A DNA stretch of 64,000 nt from Capitulum mitella (Eukaryota > Arthropoda > Thecostraca > Pollicipedomorpha > Pollicipedidae). Each line of letters starts with the position of its first letter. The first letter of the stretch is position 1. The DNA lies in the NCBI GenBank assembly GCA_030062745.1, contig CP099841.1, positions 18,603,398 through 18,667,397 on the forward strand. Direction: 5' to 3'. Below the pieces are notes generated by a model. The model saw nothing but the letters and a program-made list of their open reading frames with translations. It did no database searches and was not told the origin of the DNA. A program made the translations under genes and the position numbers. This document shows, piece by piece, positions 1 to 12,934 of the stretch.

Positions 1-1683
1 AGTATGGGTTAGAACTGGTCGCGCGGAGGATGCCGAAAGCAACGCTATGTAATGTTGCCCACGACAAGTGTTTAGGAAACCGAAAGAAAGGTAAAAAGCA
101 AGTTGGACAGACATAAATGGACCGCGCACTACAGAGAGGAAGAGGGAGAGAGAGAGAGAGAGGGAGAGGGAGAGGAAGAGGAGGAGGAGGAGTGGGGTTT
201 AAGAGGGGAAAAGAGTCGGACACGACGAGCGTCGTCTTTTCGAGTTCCGTTAGTCCGGTTCTGGTGATAAACGTAAAATGCTTTTCTCCTTTTTGTCCCT
301 TTCATGTGCTCTCGAACGGTAGTGTCTAACACGGACTTTTCGAAAAAATGTTATTCCTGGCCCTCGGAATGTTTTTGTGTGCTAAACTGCTGTCTAATAT
401 TTTGTTTTATTTGGTTTCAAAAGGTAGGTAACCTGAGGAATCAGAATGAGAAGCATCCCATTTTTCTTGGACTTGAATGTGGCCCATTACGTTAGCTGGA
501 AAGAAACCGTCTAAAATCGTGCTGGGGCCTCCTCTCAATAATTTCGAAACTTTCTTTTAATGATATCGGTAAACTTGCACTCATGCCTGATAACCCGATA
601 TTTTTTATTTGATTTGGAATAGACATATGGCTGTGAATGACATCGTGAGTGTGAGTGACACTGGTCATTTTGCAACCGTCGACATAATGGTACTTTTCCT
701 TTTCATACCATGAGTACTGGTTGACTCTGGATGTCTCGTCCATGGTCTCAATGATCCGGCTGTCCTCTTGATGGACCGGACGTCACTGGTTTCCGGCGTG
801 GTGGAAAATGCGTTTCTGAAACATTCTAACCACGGCTGCACCAAGCCATGCCGATAACGGCTTAAGCGACCAGCGTGTGTGTACTGACTGTGCAACGTTG
901 TCAATGGCGACGGTGTTCATTTGGATGTCGGAATCCTACTTATCAAACAGGTGAGACGACCTTGTGGAAAAGATCGGATGGCGTCATCATGAGTCAGATG
1001 GCAATGATGACGCGATGATGACAATGTGGTATTGATTAGGAGGCGGATGATGATAATGCATAACTTTAGAATACAATATACACCGACAACATGGATGCTG
1101 TTACATTTAGATGGTGACTATCTAAAATTAGCTCAAGGCGCACAGAGCGATTCTCCAATATGCCACCACCATTCAGTGTTGGAAAATGTTAGTCATGTGA
1201 AGGGGACTAAAGGAGTTAGAAGAGCTTGGTTTCCATCAGTTTTTTTGTTGATCAAAACCATTTCTGCAATTTAATACCCGATGCCTACTGCCTCAAAAAC
1301 GTGTTCGAGTTCTGGTAGCAGTGTTAACCTTATTTGTAACTTTTTCCTGTTCCCATGATTTTTTATTTTTTTTTTTATTATCGTCTTAAATGTCATGGAT
1401 TCCACCGTTTCCTAACCGCAGCTGTTAAGGTACACAAAATTCCAATGACGGAGCATCCGTCAAATCATCATGAGGTCTCGTGACGTACAGACGAGCGCGG
1501 TGTTTCAAACGCGGTCTTCACTTTTTTATCTCGCTTCTGAATAAGCAAAGCTTGTAGCATAGACTTCGATCTTCATGCCCGACCACGCAATTCTCGGCGA
1601 ATGCTGATTTTGTGGTAAACGTTTAACACACCGTCAGGGGTACGAAACGAAAGCGCGATATTCAGCATGTCCTCTATTTTCCG
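1..1683. other. Intergenic, no gene seen
   Basis: No open frame here looks like a protein and none exceeds about 85 codons. The only structured sequence is the GA-rich microsatellite near the left end. The rest is unique-looking spacer of mixed base composition. Confidence 0.6.
133..194. repeat. GA-rich microsatellite
   Basis: Purine-only run built from GA, GGA and GAG units. Overlapping open frames on both strands (Arg/Gly-rich on +, Ser/Pro-rich on -) come from the repeat and are not genes. Confidence 0.85.
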
Positions 1684-1780
1684 GTTGCCAGCTGACCTGC
1701 GAGCCAAATATCGAGCACCGAGGCAGCTTGAACCCGTTTTCCCCGGACGAAGCGACTCTCACAGTACTAAGCGAACGAAC
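1684..1780 (-). repeat. tRNA-derived SINE fragment, copy 1
   Basis: Read on the minus strand, this shares a B-box region (GGTTCAAGCTG, 1724-1734) and the following segment with the copy at 46,130-46,290. The shared flank includes CTCGATATTTGG. The A-box end is degenerate here. It lies just left of dispersed repeat A. Confidence 0.5.
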
Positions 1781-1809
1781 ATGGATCACCTTTGGGGAAG
1801 ATGTCGTAC

Positions 1810-2468
1810 GAAGTATTTAACCCGGCACTGCCTGACGTGTTTTCGTGTCCGCGACCGCCTAGGGGGTGGGTGCGGGGTGGGGGGCGTCAAAAAAGGCACC
1901 TACTGTTATCTAAGGATCTAACGGTCAAATCTAAACCGACCTACCACCAGTCGATAACCCTAAGTCTTGCGATTCAGAAAATATACTAGTCCTGGTCACA
2001 TGACTGATTATGTCACAGGTCACGTAAAACGCATAACACGACGTCGGAAAAAAACTGGCACCGGTTTGTACATTATATCATTGGCAGTGTTGGTCTTGAG
2101 CCTTCAGCTGGGTAACAAAAGAAAGGTCACGATCTTCTGCATCAGAAGCATGCCCTAACATTAAGAAAATATCGGGTCAAGGTCAGCCTAGATGAGGTAA
2201 GATATTGATCTTACTCAACCTGCCAAAGATCAATACTTACTAGCAACCGTTTGGTCCACGTCACAAAAGGACTGAAGTGAAACCTTCTGATGATCAGTTT
2301 TGCCTTGCTTTTCATCCAGTCAAGGTCAGTCTAGATCAGGCCAGATAAGATTGCATTACTCTTCCTTCGTGCATTACTCCACTCTCCTGGGATTTTTTAC
2401 TGCGGCAAATACAGAACTAACATGACATCTCGTGATAATCAAATCTGCTCTGTCTGCTCTTTATCACT
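1810..2468 (+). repeat. Dispersed repeat family A, copy 1 (5' half)
   Basis: Aligns by eye with 10,938-11,590 over about 650 bp, with shared stretches such as CTACCACCAGTCGATAACC and TTGCGATTCAGAAAATA. It has no coding potential. It contains two TCAAGGTCA motifs (2177-2185 and 2320-2328). The family's 3' half, present in copy 2, is missing. The family is not recognised. Confidence 0.8.
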
Positions 2469-5400
2469 GCACTTCATGTACTTCCAAAATGTGTGTACGC
2501 TGCCAAAAGCAAGCTTTAATGTTGAACGTTGACTTGGGTAATGTCGGGTAGACGTTGCCATTTTCAGCCCACGGAGAGGAAAGGAGCAATGGATGTTATG
2601 GTGCCATGGAGAACAGTGATGAGCAGCAAAGAAAATATTGCTATGAAATTACGTTGCGTAATACCACTGTTGTATGTAGTCAGCTAATTTAATGAGCATT
2701 GACCTCAGCCTCGCTTTTCCCAGATAATAGGATCTACGGCACCCATCAGTCTGGGCATTCCAAGTACTCTCTGCATGCCCACATTTGTTAATATATTTAT
2801 TTGTTTACTATGAGTTTAACACCCAAAGGCAAAAATCCCACTTACGGATGCAGTGAACACGAACTGAACACAGAAACAATAAATAATACGCAGAACACCA
2901 GAAAACGGATACAGTGGACAGCACCGTAATGTCAAACATCAACCTAGGTCGGTGACCGAGCATCATGACAAACAGGTGCCCTCGCCGCACGCGGACTTCA
3001 GTACCTCTGATCTGCAGGTCGGAGATGGTCGGGAAAAGTCAGCAGGTGGCAAGGAACAAAGACAGCGATTGCATAAGCGGGATAGGCGCGCTGTGAACCC
3101 ACTCCTTACACTGTTCACCCTAGGAAATGGCTCGTGAAACAGAATATTATGCCGGGAGTGTCTCACGGGTGTATGCAGACTGAACAGCGGTGTAGGATAC
3201 ATGCAGTCAATGCGCTGATGAAAATTATGTCCAAGAACAACCCATCGGCTTGAATGAAGCGTGCCTTGATCGACGTGGCTTTGTGGAACTGGAGGAGCTG
3301 GTCATAGTCCAGTGACCGGGGTTGGAATTAAGAGCAGGTGCTTAACCACATCGGAAATCGGTAATGTAATCGTTTCAAACGAGCGAGGTGTCAGCGAGGC
3401 TCTGCTCCAGATGACTGGTCCATACGCAGTGACTGATCTCACATGTGCCTTAAGCGCACACAACGCGGCTATACTTCCCCTCGACACTCTAAAGTGAGCT
3501 GTTCCGGCCATCTGTTTGTAAACAGACATTGGTATCGGTCGTCGAACCACAAGTCGTTGGAATGCAATGCGTTATCTCGAACTCCTTCGCTTGGCTCTGT
3601 CGCTTTCCGTTGCCCCTAACGCCCTCTGGATTCTGATAACAGCTGACTACCCTAGTGACGTCCGCTTGAACGCTCGGATTGGTGACGGCGCAAGGAAAGA
3701 TAAAACGAAACAAAAACGAGGAAGGCACGCTCAGCACTAGTCGAATGCATACTTAGAAGGGACTCCATAAACAAAAATATGTATTGCGGTTTTTGAAAAC
3801 CGTGGTTTGCGGTTGTGTCTGGAATACACGATGTCGGACAATGCGGCCGAGACTGGACCTCCCAGCCAAGGACGAAGCTGGCGCCACCTATACGTTGCAA
3901 CTCATGCAGGGTTCGATCCTCGGTGGCAATCATCGGGACCTTACTTGACGTCGTGTGTGTCTACTGCTGTAGAGGATGGCTAAGGAAGATCGGAAGTTTT
4001 GATTGCATTTTAGACTGGAAACTATACGCCCAAGGGCATACGGGCCCCCATAAAATTGGGAAGATTCAGTGACCTTATAAAGCATAACCCTTTCACAGAC
4101 ATTTTAAGAATAAAGGGTTCTGCTTGTTTTTAGTTCTTTTCATGTCCTGAATCCAGATCTGGTTTTCTTTTTGGGAGGTTCGAGCTTTCATCTATTCCCG
4201 TTTTTTTCTATTTTATTATTATTATTGTTATTATTCTATTCTATTTCTATAATTCATCTATTTCATCATTCGAGCCTGCATCTATCGATATATCTTTCAT
4301 TTCAGTAAATTTGTCTTATTTTGCGTCCCATATATCTCCAGAAATACCTTCAAAAATCAATAGTGGTCATTAGTCTGCTTTCCAATTAGTTTCCTATCTA
4401 TCTTTGGTTATGTACGATTCCTCCTTATTTCATTCGAGAGCGGCACTCTTCAGGACAGAAAGCTATTTGCGAGGTTCAAGAATGTATGCACAGATGGCGC
4501 TGGGAGAGTTGCCTCGGACTGCAGCAAGTTCAATTAAATCCAGCGCCATTCCTTGGATGATGGTGTTCCACGTGATCATAATATAACAAAAGTGACGAAA
4601 CTACCATTCGTCTTCTCATGTCCTAAATATCTCGGCTGTTCATTACAAAGTGATTACGTCACAAATATTGTATGCGGTAAAGGTTCAGGCGTAAGCCAAA
4701 ATTTCGTATTAACCAATATTCGTGATATTTCTTGGAGCAGGCGTAAAACTAGGAATACCAGAGAAAAGCAACAGCCGTTTAATTTATGGCCTGCTGTTAT
4801 GCATGGAACCAGCTCACCTCACCTCGTCTTACGGCAAGTAGCATACCACCAAAGCGTGCTCGTGTTTGCTCCTGACTTGCTCGTGCCCTGGAAATCGCTC
4901 CTAGGGCCCTCCTACGAGAGAGGGGTTTTTGCTTTCGGAAACCCAACGGTTGCCTTATTCTTCATAACATGACTACGCTTTTAGACGTAGCGGACCTGAA
5001 ACGGAACGAAAACGTAAACGAAACTTCCCCGACAAAGATAAAAACAAATCCTTGAAAACCCAAGAGGAACAAGGATGAGAAAGATTAACGAAACAGAACT
5101 TTCGTTTGGTGTGCCCATTTGGAAGACTCACTTTTGGCGGCATCTGGAGCCAGACTGTTTATTATGGCGGCGGTCAAACCCTCACAGATTTAACTGCCAT
5201 ATGGGGCGGGAATATGGCCAAGCATCAGACCCAAATGAAACAGTAACAGTGACAGCATAACACCTCCCTCCAAGACGCACATAACTTGAAACTTGGCGTC
5301 CGACACTCCTACCAAACACCCCAAGCTGCCGAACATCCTACGATTACTACCAAAAAGTTCAACATTAAATCAAACACGAACCGGACTCAAAGCTACAGGA

Positions 5401-5877
5401 ATTACTGGCAAAGCCGGTCACACTCTGTGGTAAGTGGTCCCACCCCATGTCACGATCATGCGGCTCGGCCTCCGACGACGGCGAGTCCCGCGTCGCAGGG
5501 CACAGTTCCCATTGGTCTCATCGCCGTCGGTTTTGTCTGCGTCGCCACGTGCCACCTGATGGTGACTGGCAGCATCCTCTCCGCTACCCGGCCCGTCGGG
5601 AGAACGCGCAGGCGGCTCCCACAGGGCGTTCCTCTGACCCTGCTGAGCAGCGCCGAGCTGCTGCAGGCTGGACGGTACCGCGTTGGCCGTCGGCTGCTGA
5701 CCGCCACCGGTGGCCTGATGCTGCTTCCCGACCGGAACGGCCAACAGAGGTCGAAGGGGTCGGACATATCGGCCGTTCCTCTGGTACGTCCGCCCGCTGG
5801 GTAGTCGGATGACGTAGTTGCGCCGACTCTCCACAGCAACAGGTCCCTGACCTGCCCCATGGGCCCGAGTTCTCATC
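2469..5877. other. Intergenic, no convincing gene
   Basis: Short open frames only. The longest uninterrupted one in AT-richer sequence (4553-4972, 139 codons) has no recognisable domain. From about 5,420 the DNA becomes GC-rich and is probably the 5' part of the retroelement that follows. I could not find an LTR. Confidence 0.5.
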
Positions 5878-7640
5878 GTGAATCAGGACCGTCCTGGCCC
5901 TGATGCAGGGGACGCTTTCGCTGATGCGTCAAAACGTTGCGCAACACGGCGCCCGATGTCTTCAGCCTTGCGGTCGCAGAGGTCGGCTACCCTCCGCCAG
6001 AGCCGGTGGACCGGTGAGTCGGTGGGCGACTGCCTCTGTGCGTTGAGAGAGATTGCTCCCTTTTGCGACTTCTTCGCCGAATGCCTGGGCGACCGGTTCC
6101 GGGGTCATCTCGCCGTGCGAACGAGGGATGAAGACGCAGGGCGCCGGAGGCTGGAGGTCGCAGACGTCGCTCTCCAGACAGCCGCACACATCTGTAGCGC
6201 GTCTGACAGCTCGGACCACTATGGCACTGTTATTCGTGGCGCGGTGCAGCCGTCCTTGGCCGACGTATCTCGGTACAAGCGGGCTCACAGCCGGCCGCGG
6301 CAGTCCGGTGAGGTCAGGTCAGCCGACGCGCGCACCGGGCTCGGCGCCGCACGCCGAAGACCGACTATGTAAGGCAATGGGCCGCAGGCGTTTCAACTGC
6401 AGCGAGGAAAACCACTACGCGGCCGTGTGTCGTCGGCGCAGTGGCAGCGGCCGCCCGCGACGGGAGGCCAGCCGCAGCCGCGGCCGCCGGGTTCAAGCCT
6501 GATCGTCAGTTCCGGAATTCGTCGACTGGTGTCGTTCGTCAGAGGTGGGGACCGCAGGCGGCGCCAGTCACATTCACCCTGGTCTGCGGCTGGAAGTCAG
6601 ATATCGATGTAGTGCTACGGTGCGGTGCTATGTGGCTGGGGATGGGTAAGATTATTGTGGAACTGTAATCTTGCAATATGCAATATGTGTAAATATGATG
6701 ATGCATAACATATAAATAGGTAACATATATAATATGTAATATACATAAATACGTAATCTATAAATCTAAGATCCCCGCAGCACCACATGTGGTGCTGCGG
6801 GGATGGGTAAGAGCTCAACGCTCCCTTCAAATGTACCTGAAACTGCATCGTTCCGATGGGTCGACTTCATACACGGTCCGGACCCTGAATACGGAAGCGA
6901 AAGTATCCGTGGTGTCTCGTCAAGAAGCGGACAACATGGACATCCAGCAACAAGGCCCACGGCGGTCCGCGGACAAGCTGTATGCGGCTGACGGAAACGA
7001 GATCCCGTGTCCGTCAGGGGACTTGTGGCGTCACACCTCAGCTGGGTGACGTCATCCATACCATACGGGTGGATGTGGCAGTCACATCGACGCTGACAGC
7101 ATTCTCCTATTGTGGCAAGATGCTGTCAAGTTCCGGATCCTGCTTGCTGGGTTTCCACAGAAGATTAGCAGCATCGGCTGTGATTCAGAACCAGACTCCG
7201 GATCTGCCGAGTCTGGTACCCAGCCGAGGAGCGTCTGGACCCGAATGTCGGACCCACCGGCCAGGCGCAGAGCCTGGTCACGGCGGGCAGGCCTGTAGTC
7301 AGCCAGGCTGGGTCGTACCAGCCCCCTGTGTGGGGCTTCGTGCGTCACGATGTCCCGTCCGTGGAAGTTCTGCAGCAATGCTTCGCTGCTATAAAGGACG
7401 CGTTCCCGCGATTTTTCTACATGTCAAGACTGCGAGAGATGGAGGGCGTATCCATGAAGATCGAGCTGACCCCAGGCACAGCGTCCACGTCCGTTTCATC
7501 AAGCTGGACAGCAAGTGCGGTTATCATCAAATCACCATCCCGTGAGGAAGATCGTGACCTCACCACCTCCATCACGCCCTGGGGTCTCTTCCGTTTCACA
7601 TTCCATGGTGAACAAGGTGCGATTTTAACCACCGCACTAT
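5878..7640 (+). mobile_element. Ty3/gypsy-type LTR retrotransposon relic (gag-PR-RT fragments)
   Basis: Four decayed domains lie in retroelement order on the + strand. The gag capsid-like segment (about 5,990-6,240) has GESVGD, CALREIA, ECLGDRFR and VALQTAAHICSASDSS. A half zinc knuckle follows at 6,398-6,430 (C-X4-H-X4-C, first CX2C partner lost). The protease-like segment (about 6,880-7,040) reads LNTEAKVSVVS where LDTGA is expected. The reverse transcriptase N-terminus has FIKLDSKCGYHQI (7,495-7,533), then a frameshift with a stop near 7,541, then DLTTSITPWGLFRF (about 7,556-7,600). Frames change between domains, the catalytic protease DTG is lost, and the RT core and integrase are absent. 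The relic ends at a (TA)n tract. No LTRs were identified. It is a dead, truncated copy. Confidence 0.75.
6660..6804. mobile_element. AT-rich insertion ending in a perfect 34-bp palindrome
   Basis: About 110 bp of AT-rich sequence interrupts the GC-rich retroelement between its zinc knuckle and protease. It ends in a perfect 17+17 palindrome (6771-6804, left arm ATCCCCGCAGCACCACA). A related string (ATGTGGCTGGGGATGGGTAAG) lies left of the insertion near 6,630 and recurs right of it (TGTGGTGCTGCGGGGATGGGTAAG), as if target sequence was duplicated. The family is unknown. Confidence 0.55.
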
Positions 7641-7655
7641 TGCGGGAAACGAGGG

Positions 7656-7657
<2 letters not shown>

Positions 7658-7703
<46 letters not shown>
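7658..7703. repeat. (TA)n microsatellite
   Basis: Uninterrupted AT dinucleotide tract of about 46 bp directly abutting the truncated RT fragment. Confidence 0.95.
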
Positions 7704-7705
<2 letters not shown>

Positions 7706-10700
7706 TGTTACTAGAACTTCCCATTCAGCAAACGCTGGTGCCCGGAAACATTCCAAAATCTCAACGTCATGTCCTTCATGCAAAACATCACTTATAGAAA
7801 GTAATTGTTCCTACTTGGTGTGTTCACGATGGAATATGAGGAGTCTTGAATTCCCAAAGAAAAATGAATGCTGAAGAAATCTGGCAGAAACTCGCGACAT
7901 TTTTTATTACGGGCAGGACGATAAGAAAAAACTTCAGACGGCCGAATATAAAAAGTGTAAACAGATGTAAATTAGTTCGCAAAGCGCTTTTGTTAGCATG
8001 GTATTATGCTAAAGTTTGATTCTGTGGGAAAATTCCGTTTGACCACCGCTGACACTTTCCGAATGCCGAGAAATGAAAGAGAATGTCGAGAAACGAAAGA
8101 GAATGTCGAGAAACGGAAGAGAATGTCGGGGAACGAAATGCGAAATGCGAGTCAGGACATTCAACTGCATCTAAGAGCGTACAAAAAGCAAAGTTTTCCC
8201 CAAAAAATGTGAAGAAGGGCTACCAATATTGCCGAGTCCAATTTCAAAACACAAATGTAGGCTGAGTATGCTTGAACACAACTGTGATCAGGATAAAGAT
8301 GGATTTCGGTTAATATTTCGCCGCATTTCCCCTTTTCATGTTCTGAAAAATTCCTGCATGACCCGGCCACGTTAGTATACGTTCTGTGCTGTTCCAGAAT
8401 TCTAATTCTGCTTTCACATTTATGAAGACGTATGGTATAATCAAATGGCTACACTACAGGAAGCTACACACTTTCCCCGTCAGATCACAGCCTCCGCGTC
8501 CGCCAGTACCGTCCAGCCAATTACCGGTTGCATCAGTATTGCACGGTGTTCGGCTGACCTGCCGACCCCGTGCTGACATGAGCCTGCCGAGCGGTCGGTG
8601 AAAAACGAGCGACCGGCGCGCGCAGTGGCGTCACACGCTCGCGCGGGTCCATGAAACGCTTCGGGCGGCGCTGTCCGTGACTGGAGCAGAAGAGATGCCT
8701 GCTTTGAGAATGGACAGCGTGGGAATCAAGCAGTTGGGGAGGAGGAAGTGAGACGAGTATCGTGTTAACGTCAGATGATATGTCCTAGGGCAAAACGAAA
8801 CCGGCGATTTCTGGATGTATCGAATGTTTGAGTCCATCTTAAGCGTAGCTTGGATTCCCTCTTAAAGCAGGGTACCTCCTGTCATTTAGTGCATTTCTAA
8901 CAAAAACGGAGAAAAAAACGACAGAATAGGCATCCTTGAGCGTCTCATTCCGTTTTCTATTTAATTCTGAGGTCATGTGGGGTAATATGCTGAACGATGG
9001 ATTGGTATGATACACGTCGAACCGTCTCATGAACCTTTCGTCCAATAAATATTACTATGAAGAGCTGGCGAAGTGGCTGTTGAAACACTAATCGTGACAA
9101 GTTTCCTAACGAAGTGGACGTCGTGCGATGTAAAATTACCATCTCAGCTGACTACTTGATCAACACTACGTGACTCCGTGACCAAGTAGTGAGTACCCAG
9201 GGTCACAGCCAGCTGAAGCTGGCAGCTAAAGGTCGTCTTCTAACACGCCATGATTAAGAGCGTGTTAAAGCTATGTACTCACGACATAATTACGTTGAAA
9301 AAACATGTACCGATCGGCGCATCGCTCAGGTACATCAGTAAATATCGTAAGGTGCAATCTTACGAAAATAACTGATAATTGCTTCTTGTAAAAGCTATGA
9401 TAAACGGCCAGCTTTTAAAACTGTTTGCACTTGGTCAAATGTAGCGTCAACAAAGCGACAGAAGCAGTACATAGAACAGACCGCAGTTCTTGCAATGATC
9501 TAGTCAGCACACAAAGACAACCTTCATCTAGCATGACGATGGTTGTATTAAGCTATAAGCGTTGTTTCTGAAATTCGTGCTGATATTTCAGTTTTGGAGT
9601 TCGTCAAGAAATAATTCCACTGAATACCTTATTTTTTACTCCCCATGTTCTTGGTTACACCTACAACATGAGGTAAGGGCCGAGACGGCCAACAAAAAAA
9701 ATCATCCTCTGAACCGCATTTTGCAAGAAAATTGTACAAGTACATTTACAGAAAATGGCATTATAAAAAGGCAGCACTATGAAAAACGTTATTTCCGACT
9801 CTTGCTGTTTCCGTGACTGGAAATATAAAACACTGTTCAGTATCTTCGTAGCTGAATGGTGTTCAGTTCTGAGACAATTGCTATTTCGTGCGAGCAGATC
9901 ACGGACACCCTGACCGGCGCTCGGTTTACAGCTACCCGCTGCCCGGGGCCGTTCCGGCAGCGAAGTGGAACGTGGCTGCGGGCAGCGGCTAACGGCCGGC
10001 TGCGACTCGGCTCCGGCTCTCTAGTTTCTGCGCGCCGTCACGATGCTGCCGCTGCGATGGAGGCACCTCGAACCTACGCTCGCCAACGGGTCTCGTGGAC
10101 AACGCTACCTTGGAAAAATTCTAAAACGTATAGGAAAAATGTACAATGCCACGCAACGAGGCGCGAGCTGTTTTTGTATGTCATTCGATAGGATGGCGTT
10201 TTACATGAGTGTAATGGCAGGTGTTCATGTGGACGAGGAAACAACTGTTAAAGAACAACCATATGAGAAACATTATTACACCGCCTAAGTAATGACAAAT
10301 AAGCTGGATTTGACGGTGAAATGGTAGCTGTCATGTTTGGTCTGAATTGGCTCAGATGGCTTACTTTTACCAGAACCTTGTTTCTCGGCGACGTGATTGC
10401 ACCATTTTCAGATACAAGTCTTTAGTTTTTGCCTGCTTTCATTGAAGGCTCCAAATTTTTGCAAGCCGTTTTCCGCCAGGTTTTACTTTTTCTTCTACAA
10501 AACCATATCAGTACTAGTAATTCCACCCAACTGCGCTTTCGTCCTCTACATCCAGCGTCACTCTTCCAGGTAAAGTATTGAACACAATCTAATTTTCTCT
10601 AACTCATTAGAGCTGATTGGCAAAATCAGTCTAGTCTAAAAAATAAACCAGAAAAAACAGCAAGTATAGCATCTGGCCTGATTTTGCTGAAAATTCATAC

Positions 10701-10937
10701 AGCGTTACATTTTCAGTTTATGGCAGCATACCCATTCCGTGTTTGTTTCATGTGGAGCCAGCGGGATTGGAGGGTATTCGGTCAGTCCGTTCAGGAGCGG
10801 CCAGATATGATTCTATATCGGTATGGTCTGTGGGACAAAAATTAATGGCTTAGTAAACATTGAATATGTTGAGTCCGACCAGTCTGTGATTGGTGTGTTA
10901 TATCCTGATCAAATGGTAATATATGCGTTTGGTGGTA
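7704..10937. other. Intergenic, no gene seen
   Basis: No recognisable coding sequence. It includes a 20-bp tandem repeat (8061-8140) and two small GC-rich patches (about 8,480-8,670 and 9,890-10,090) with no protein signal. Confidence 0.6.
8061..8140. repeat. 20-bp tandem repeat, four units
   Basis: Four head-to-tail units of the form GAATGTCGAGAAACGAAAGA with 1-4 changes each. Open frames across it are by-products of the repeat. Confidence 0.9.
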
Positions 10938-12250
10938 TAAGCTTGAACCGGTCATCTCCTGGCGTCTTCTTGTACCCACGACCGCCTGGGCGCCGCAAAA
11001 AGGGCACCCCCTGCCATCTCAGGATCTGACCGTCGGATCTTAACTGGTCTACCACCAGTCGATAACCTTGAGTCTTGCGATTCAGAAAATACCATGTTAG
11101 CCCTGCTCACGTGACTGATGAAGTTACAGGTCACACAAAACGCATAACATGACGTCGGAAAAACTGACACTATTTCGTACATCATATCATTGGCAGTACT
11201 GGTGTTAGAGCCTTCAGCTGGGTATCAAACCAAACGTCACGATCTTCTGCATCAGAGACATGCCAAAATGCTAAAAAATGGCTGGTTAAGTTCAGCCTAG
11301 GTCAGGTGAAATACTGGTCTTACTTTGCATGCCAAAGATCGATACTCGCAGCCGTGTTGATGCACGTCGCAAAGAGGACTGAAGTGAAGCCTTAGGATGA
11401 TGAAACCTTATTTCATGATCAGTTTTGTATTGTCTGCTTTTCATCCAGTCAAGGTCAATCTAGGTCAGGTCAGATGAGGTTGCATTATTCTTTCCGCCAA
11501 AGAGCAATAATTACTCGCTGGGATTCTTAAGTGCATCAAGTACAAAACTGAAGTGACGTTTCGTGATAATTAAATCCCCTCTGTCTCCTCTTTATTGGGT
11601 CAAGGTCAAGCCAGTTCAGGGCAGGTAGTTATTTTCCTTTTCTGACTAGGAACAAAAATTGCTGCCTGCTTCTACTAAACGATCTTTCACAGCCAAAGCT
11701 GCATTTCCTTTCGTTTTGATATCTACCTGTAATGTGACGTGACATGACCTCACGCTGCATTCGGTAAACCTTGGTAAGAAGCGCGTATAGATTTGTTTGT
11801 ATGGCTTCAACGAAGGGGAAGGTTAACGGCAACCACGTCTATCACCCACGTCTGTCACCCACAAGTTTGGTTGTCCAATGGTCATCATACATGTGACCTA
11901 TGATGTCCTCTAGTGTTGACGTGTCGCGGTTGTATATCCTTTTGGGGACCGTGTCCTATGTTAAGCCAACTAATCCATGCATTATATTCTGGAATATTAT
12001 CAACAAAACGGAGCATGTTCCAGCCGCCGCCAGAAGAGGAGAAAACATGCATGGAGCGGTTCATTCATGACGCCATACCTCTATGGCCTGACCTAACATG
12101 GAAATGTTTTTGATGTCAAAATATATAAAATTGATTACCGAATACGCACCGAACGTTTGGTTGAGCTTGCTCTAACGGCTCAGAAATAATCCACGAAAAA
12201 CCGAGGTGATGCCCTTCTTGAAGGGCCCAGGCGGTGCCGGGTTTATGGGA
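10938..12250 (+). repeat. Dispersed repeat family A, copy 2 (longest)
   Basis: The most complete copy, about 1.3 kb. Its left half matches 1,810-2,468 and its right half (from about 11,690) matches 41,390-41,885. Shared strings in the right half include GGGGACCGTGT and CACGAAAAACCGAGG (GCGAAGAACCGAGG in copy 3). It is noncoding with no terminal repeats seen. It carries TCAAGGTCA at 11,449-11,457 and 11,600-11,608, embedded in runs of GGTCA half-sites. Confidence 0.8.
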
Positions 12251-12347
12251 AGGCCTGTATGCAGATCTTAGCATGTTTTTGGCAGTGGAGTTGAAAATGT
12301 CATGTGACATGGCCTCTGGTACGTTGACTTTCGGCAGTAGTCACTAC

Positions 12348-12445
12348 AAGGTCACCTTCGTCATCGCAGGAGGGGGTCGGAACGACTCCGGCCAGGAAGG
12401 CCACCTTCGTCATCGCAGGAGGGGGTTGGAACGACTCCCGCCAGG
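12348..12445. repeat. 49-bp tandem duplication
   Basis: Two adjacent 49-bp units (12,348-12,396 and 12,397-12,445) sharing CACCTTCGTCATCGCAGGAG and differing at about three positions. The high similarity implies a recent duplication. Confidence 0.9.
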
Positions 12446-12934
12446 GACGTAACCAATGGAGAGACCCAGGGTCCTCCCTTCGGTGGAAATCTAACTTTCT
12501 TTACGCACCAAAAATGAAAATAACGAACAAATTGCAAAGTTCCAAAAGACATTGACCGAAATCTGAGGGGTTTTAGTTTTGGGAAAAATTGGATTTGTCC
12601 TGGCCCCGTCCTTGGCGAAACCGTGGCTACGTCCTTTCCCCTAAGTCTTTTGCAGTTTGCCATGATGGAGCAACAAAACGAAATCGAACGTGTTGCTTGG
12701 TCGTTTAGCTACGCGATGATACCCCTCTGAACCTTTTAGGTCACATAGTGGCCTTACAGGCGACCTCAGAAAAAGTCCTGTCAGTGCCTTCTGACTTCCA
12801 TTGAACCCCTTGAAACGTAACCTATAAGACACTTTCAAGCGTCACACGACGACTCTTAATGATGAACAAAGGATAAAAGTAGTGGCTCTGTGACTTGTTC
12901 GCCGTAACTACCAACCTTCAAATGAGCCTGGGGC

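Noticed and set aside
3896-3930. GGGTTCGATCC pol III B-box-like string
   Set aside because: No convincing A box at the right distance and no cloverleaf, so not called a tRNA or SINE.
4553-4972. 139-codon + strand open frame
   Set aside because: No recognisable domain, signal peptide or splice context. A length this size can occur by chance in 64 kb.
5286-5876. Open frames of 172 (+) and 152 (-) codons
   Set aside because: GC-rich sequence ahead of the gypsy gag fragment. No retroelement or cellular motif was recognised in either strand.
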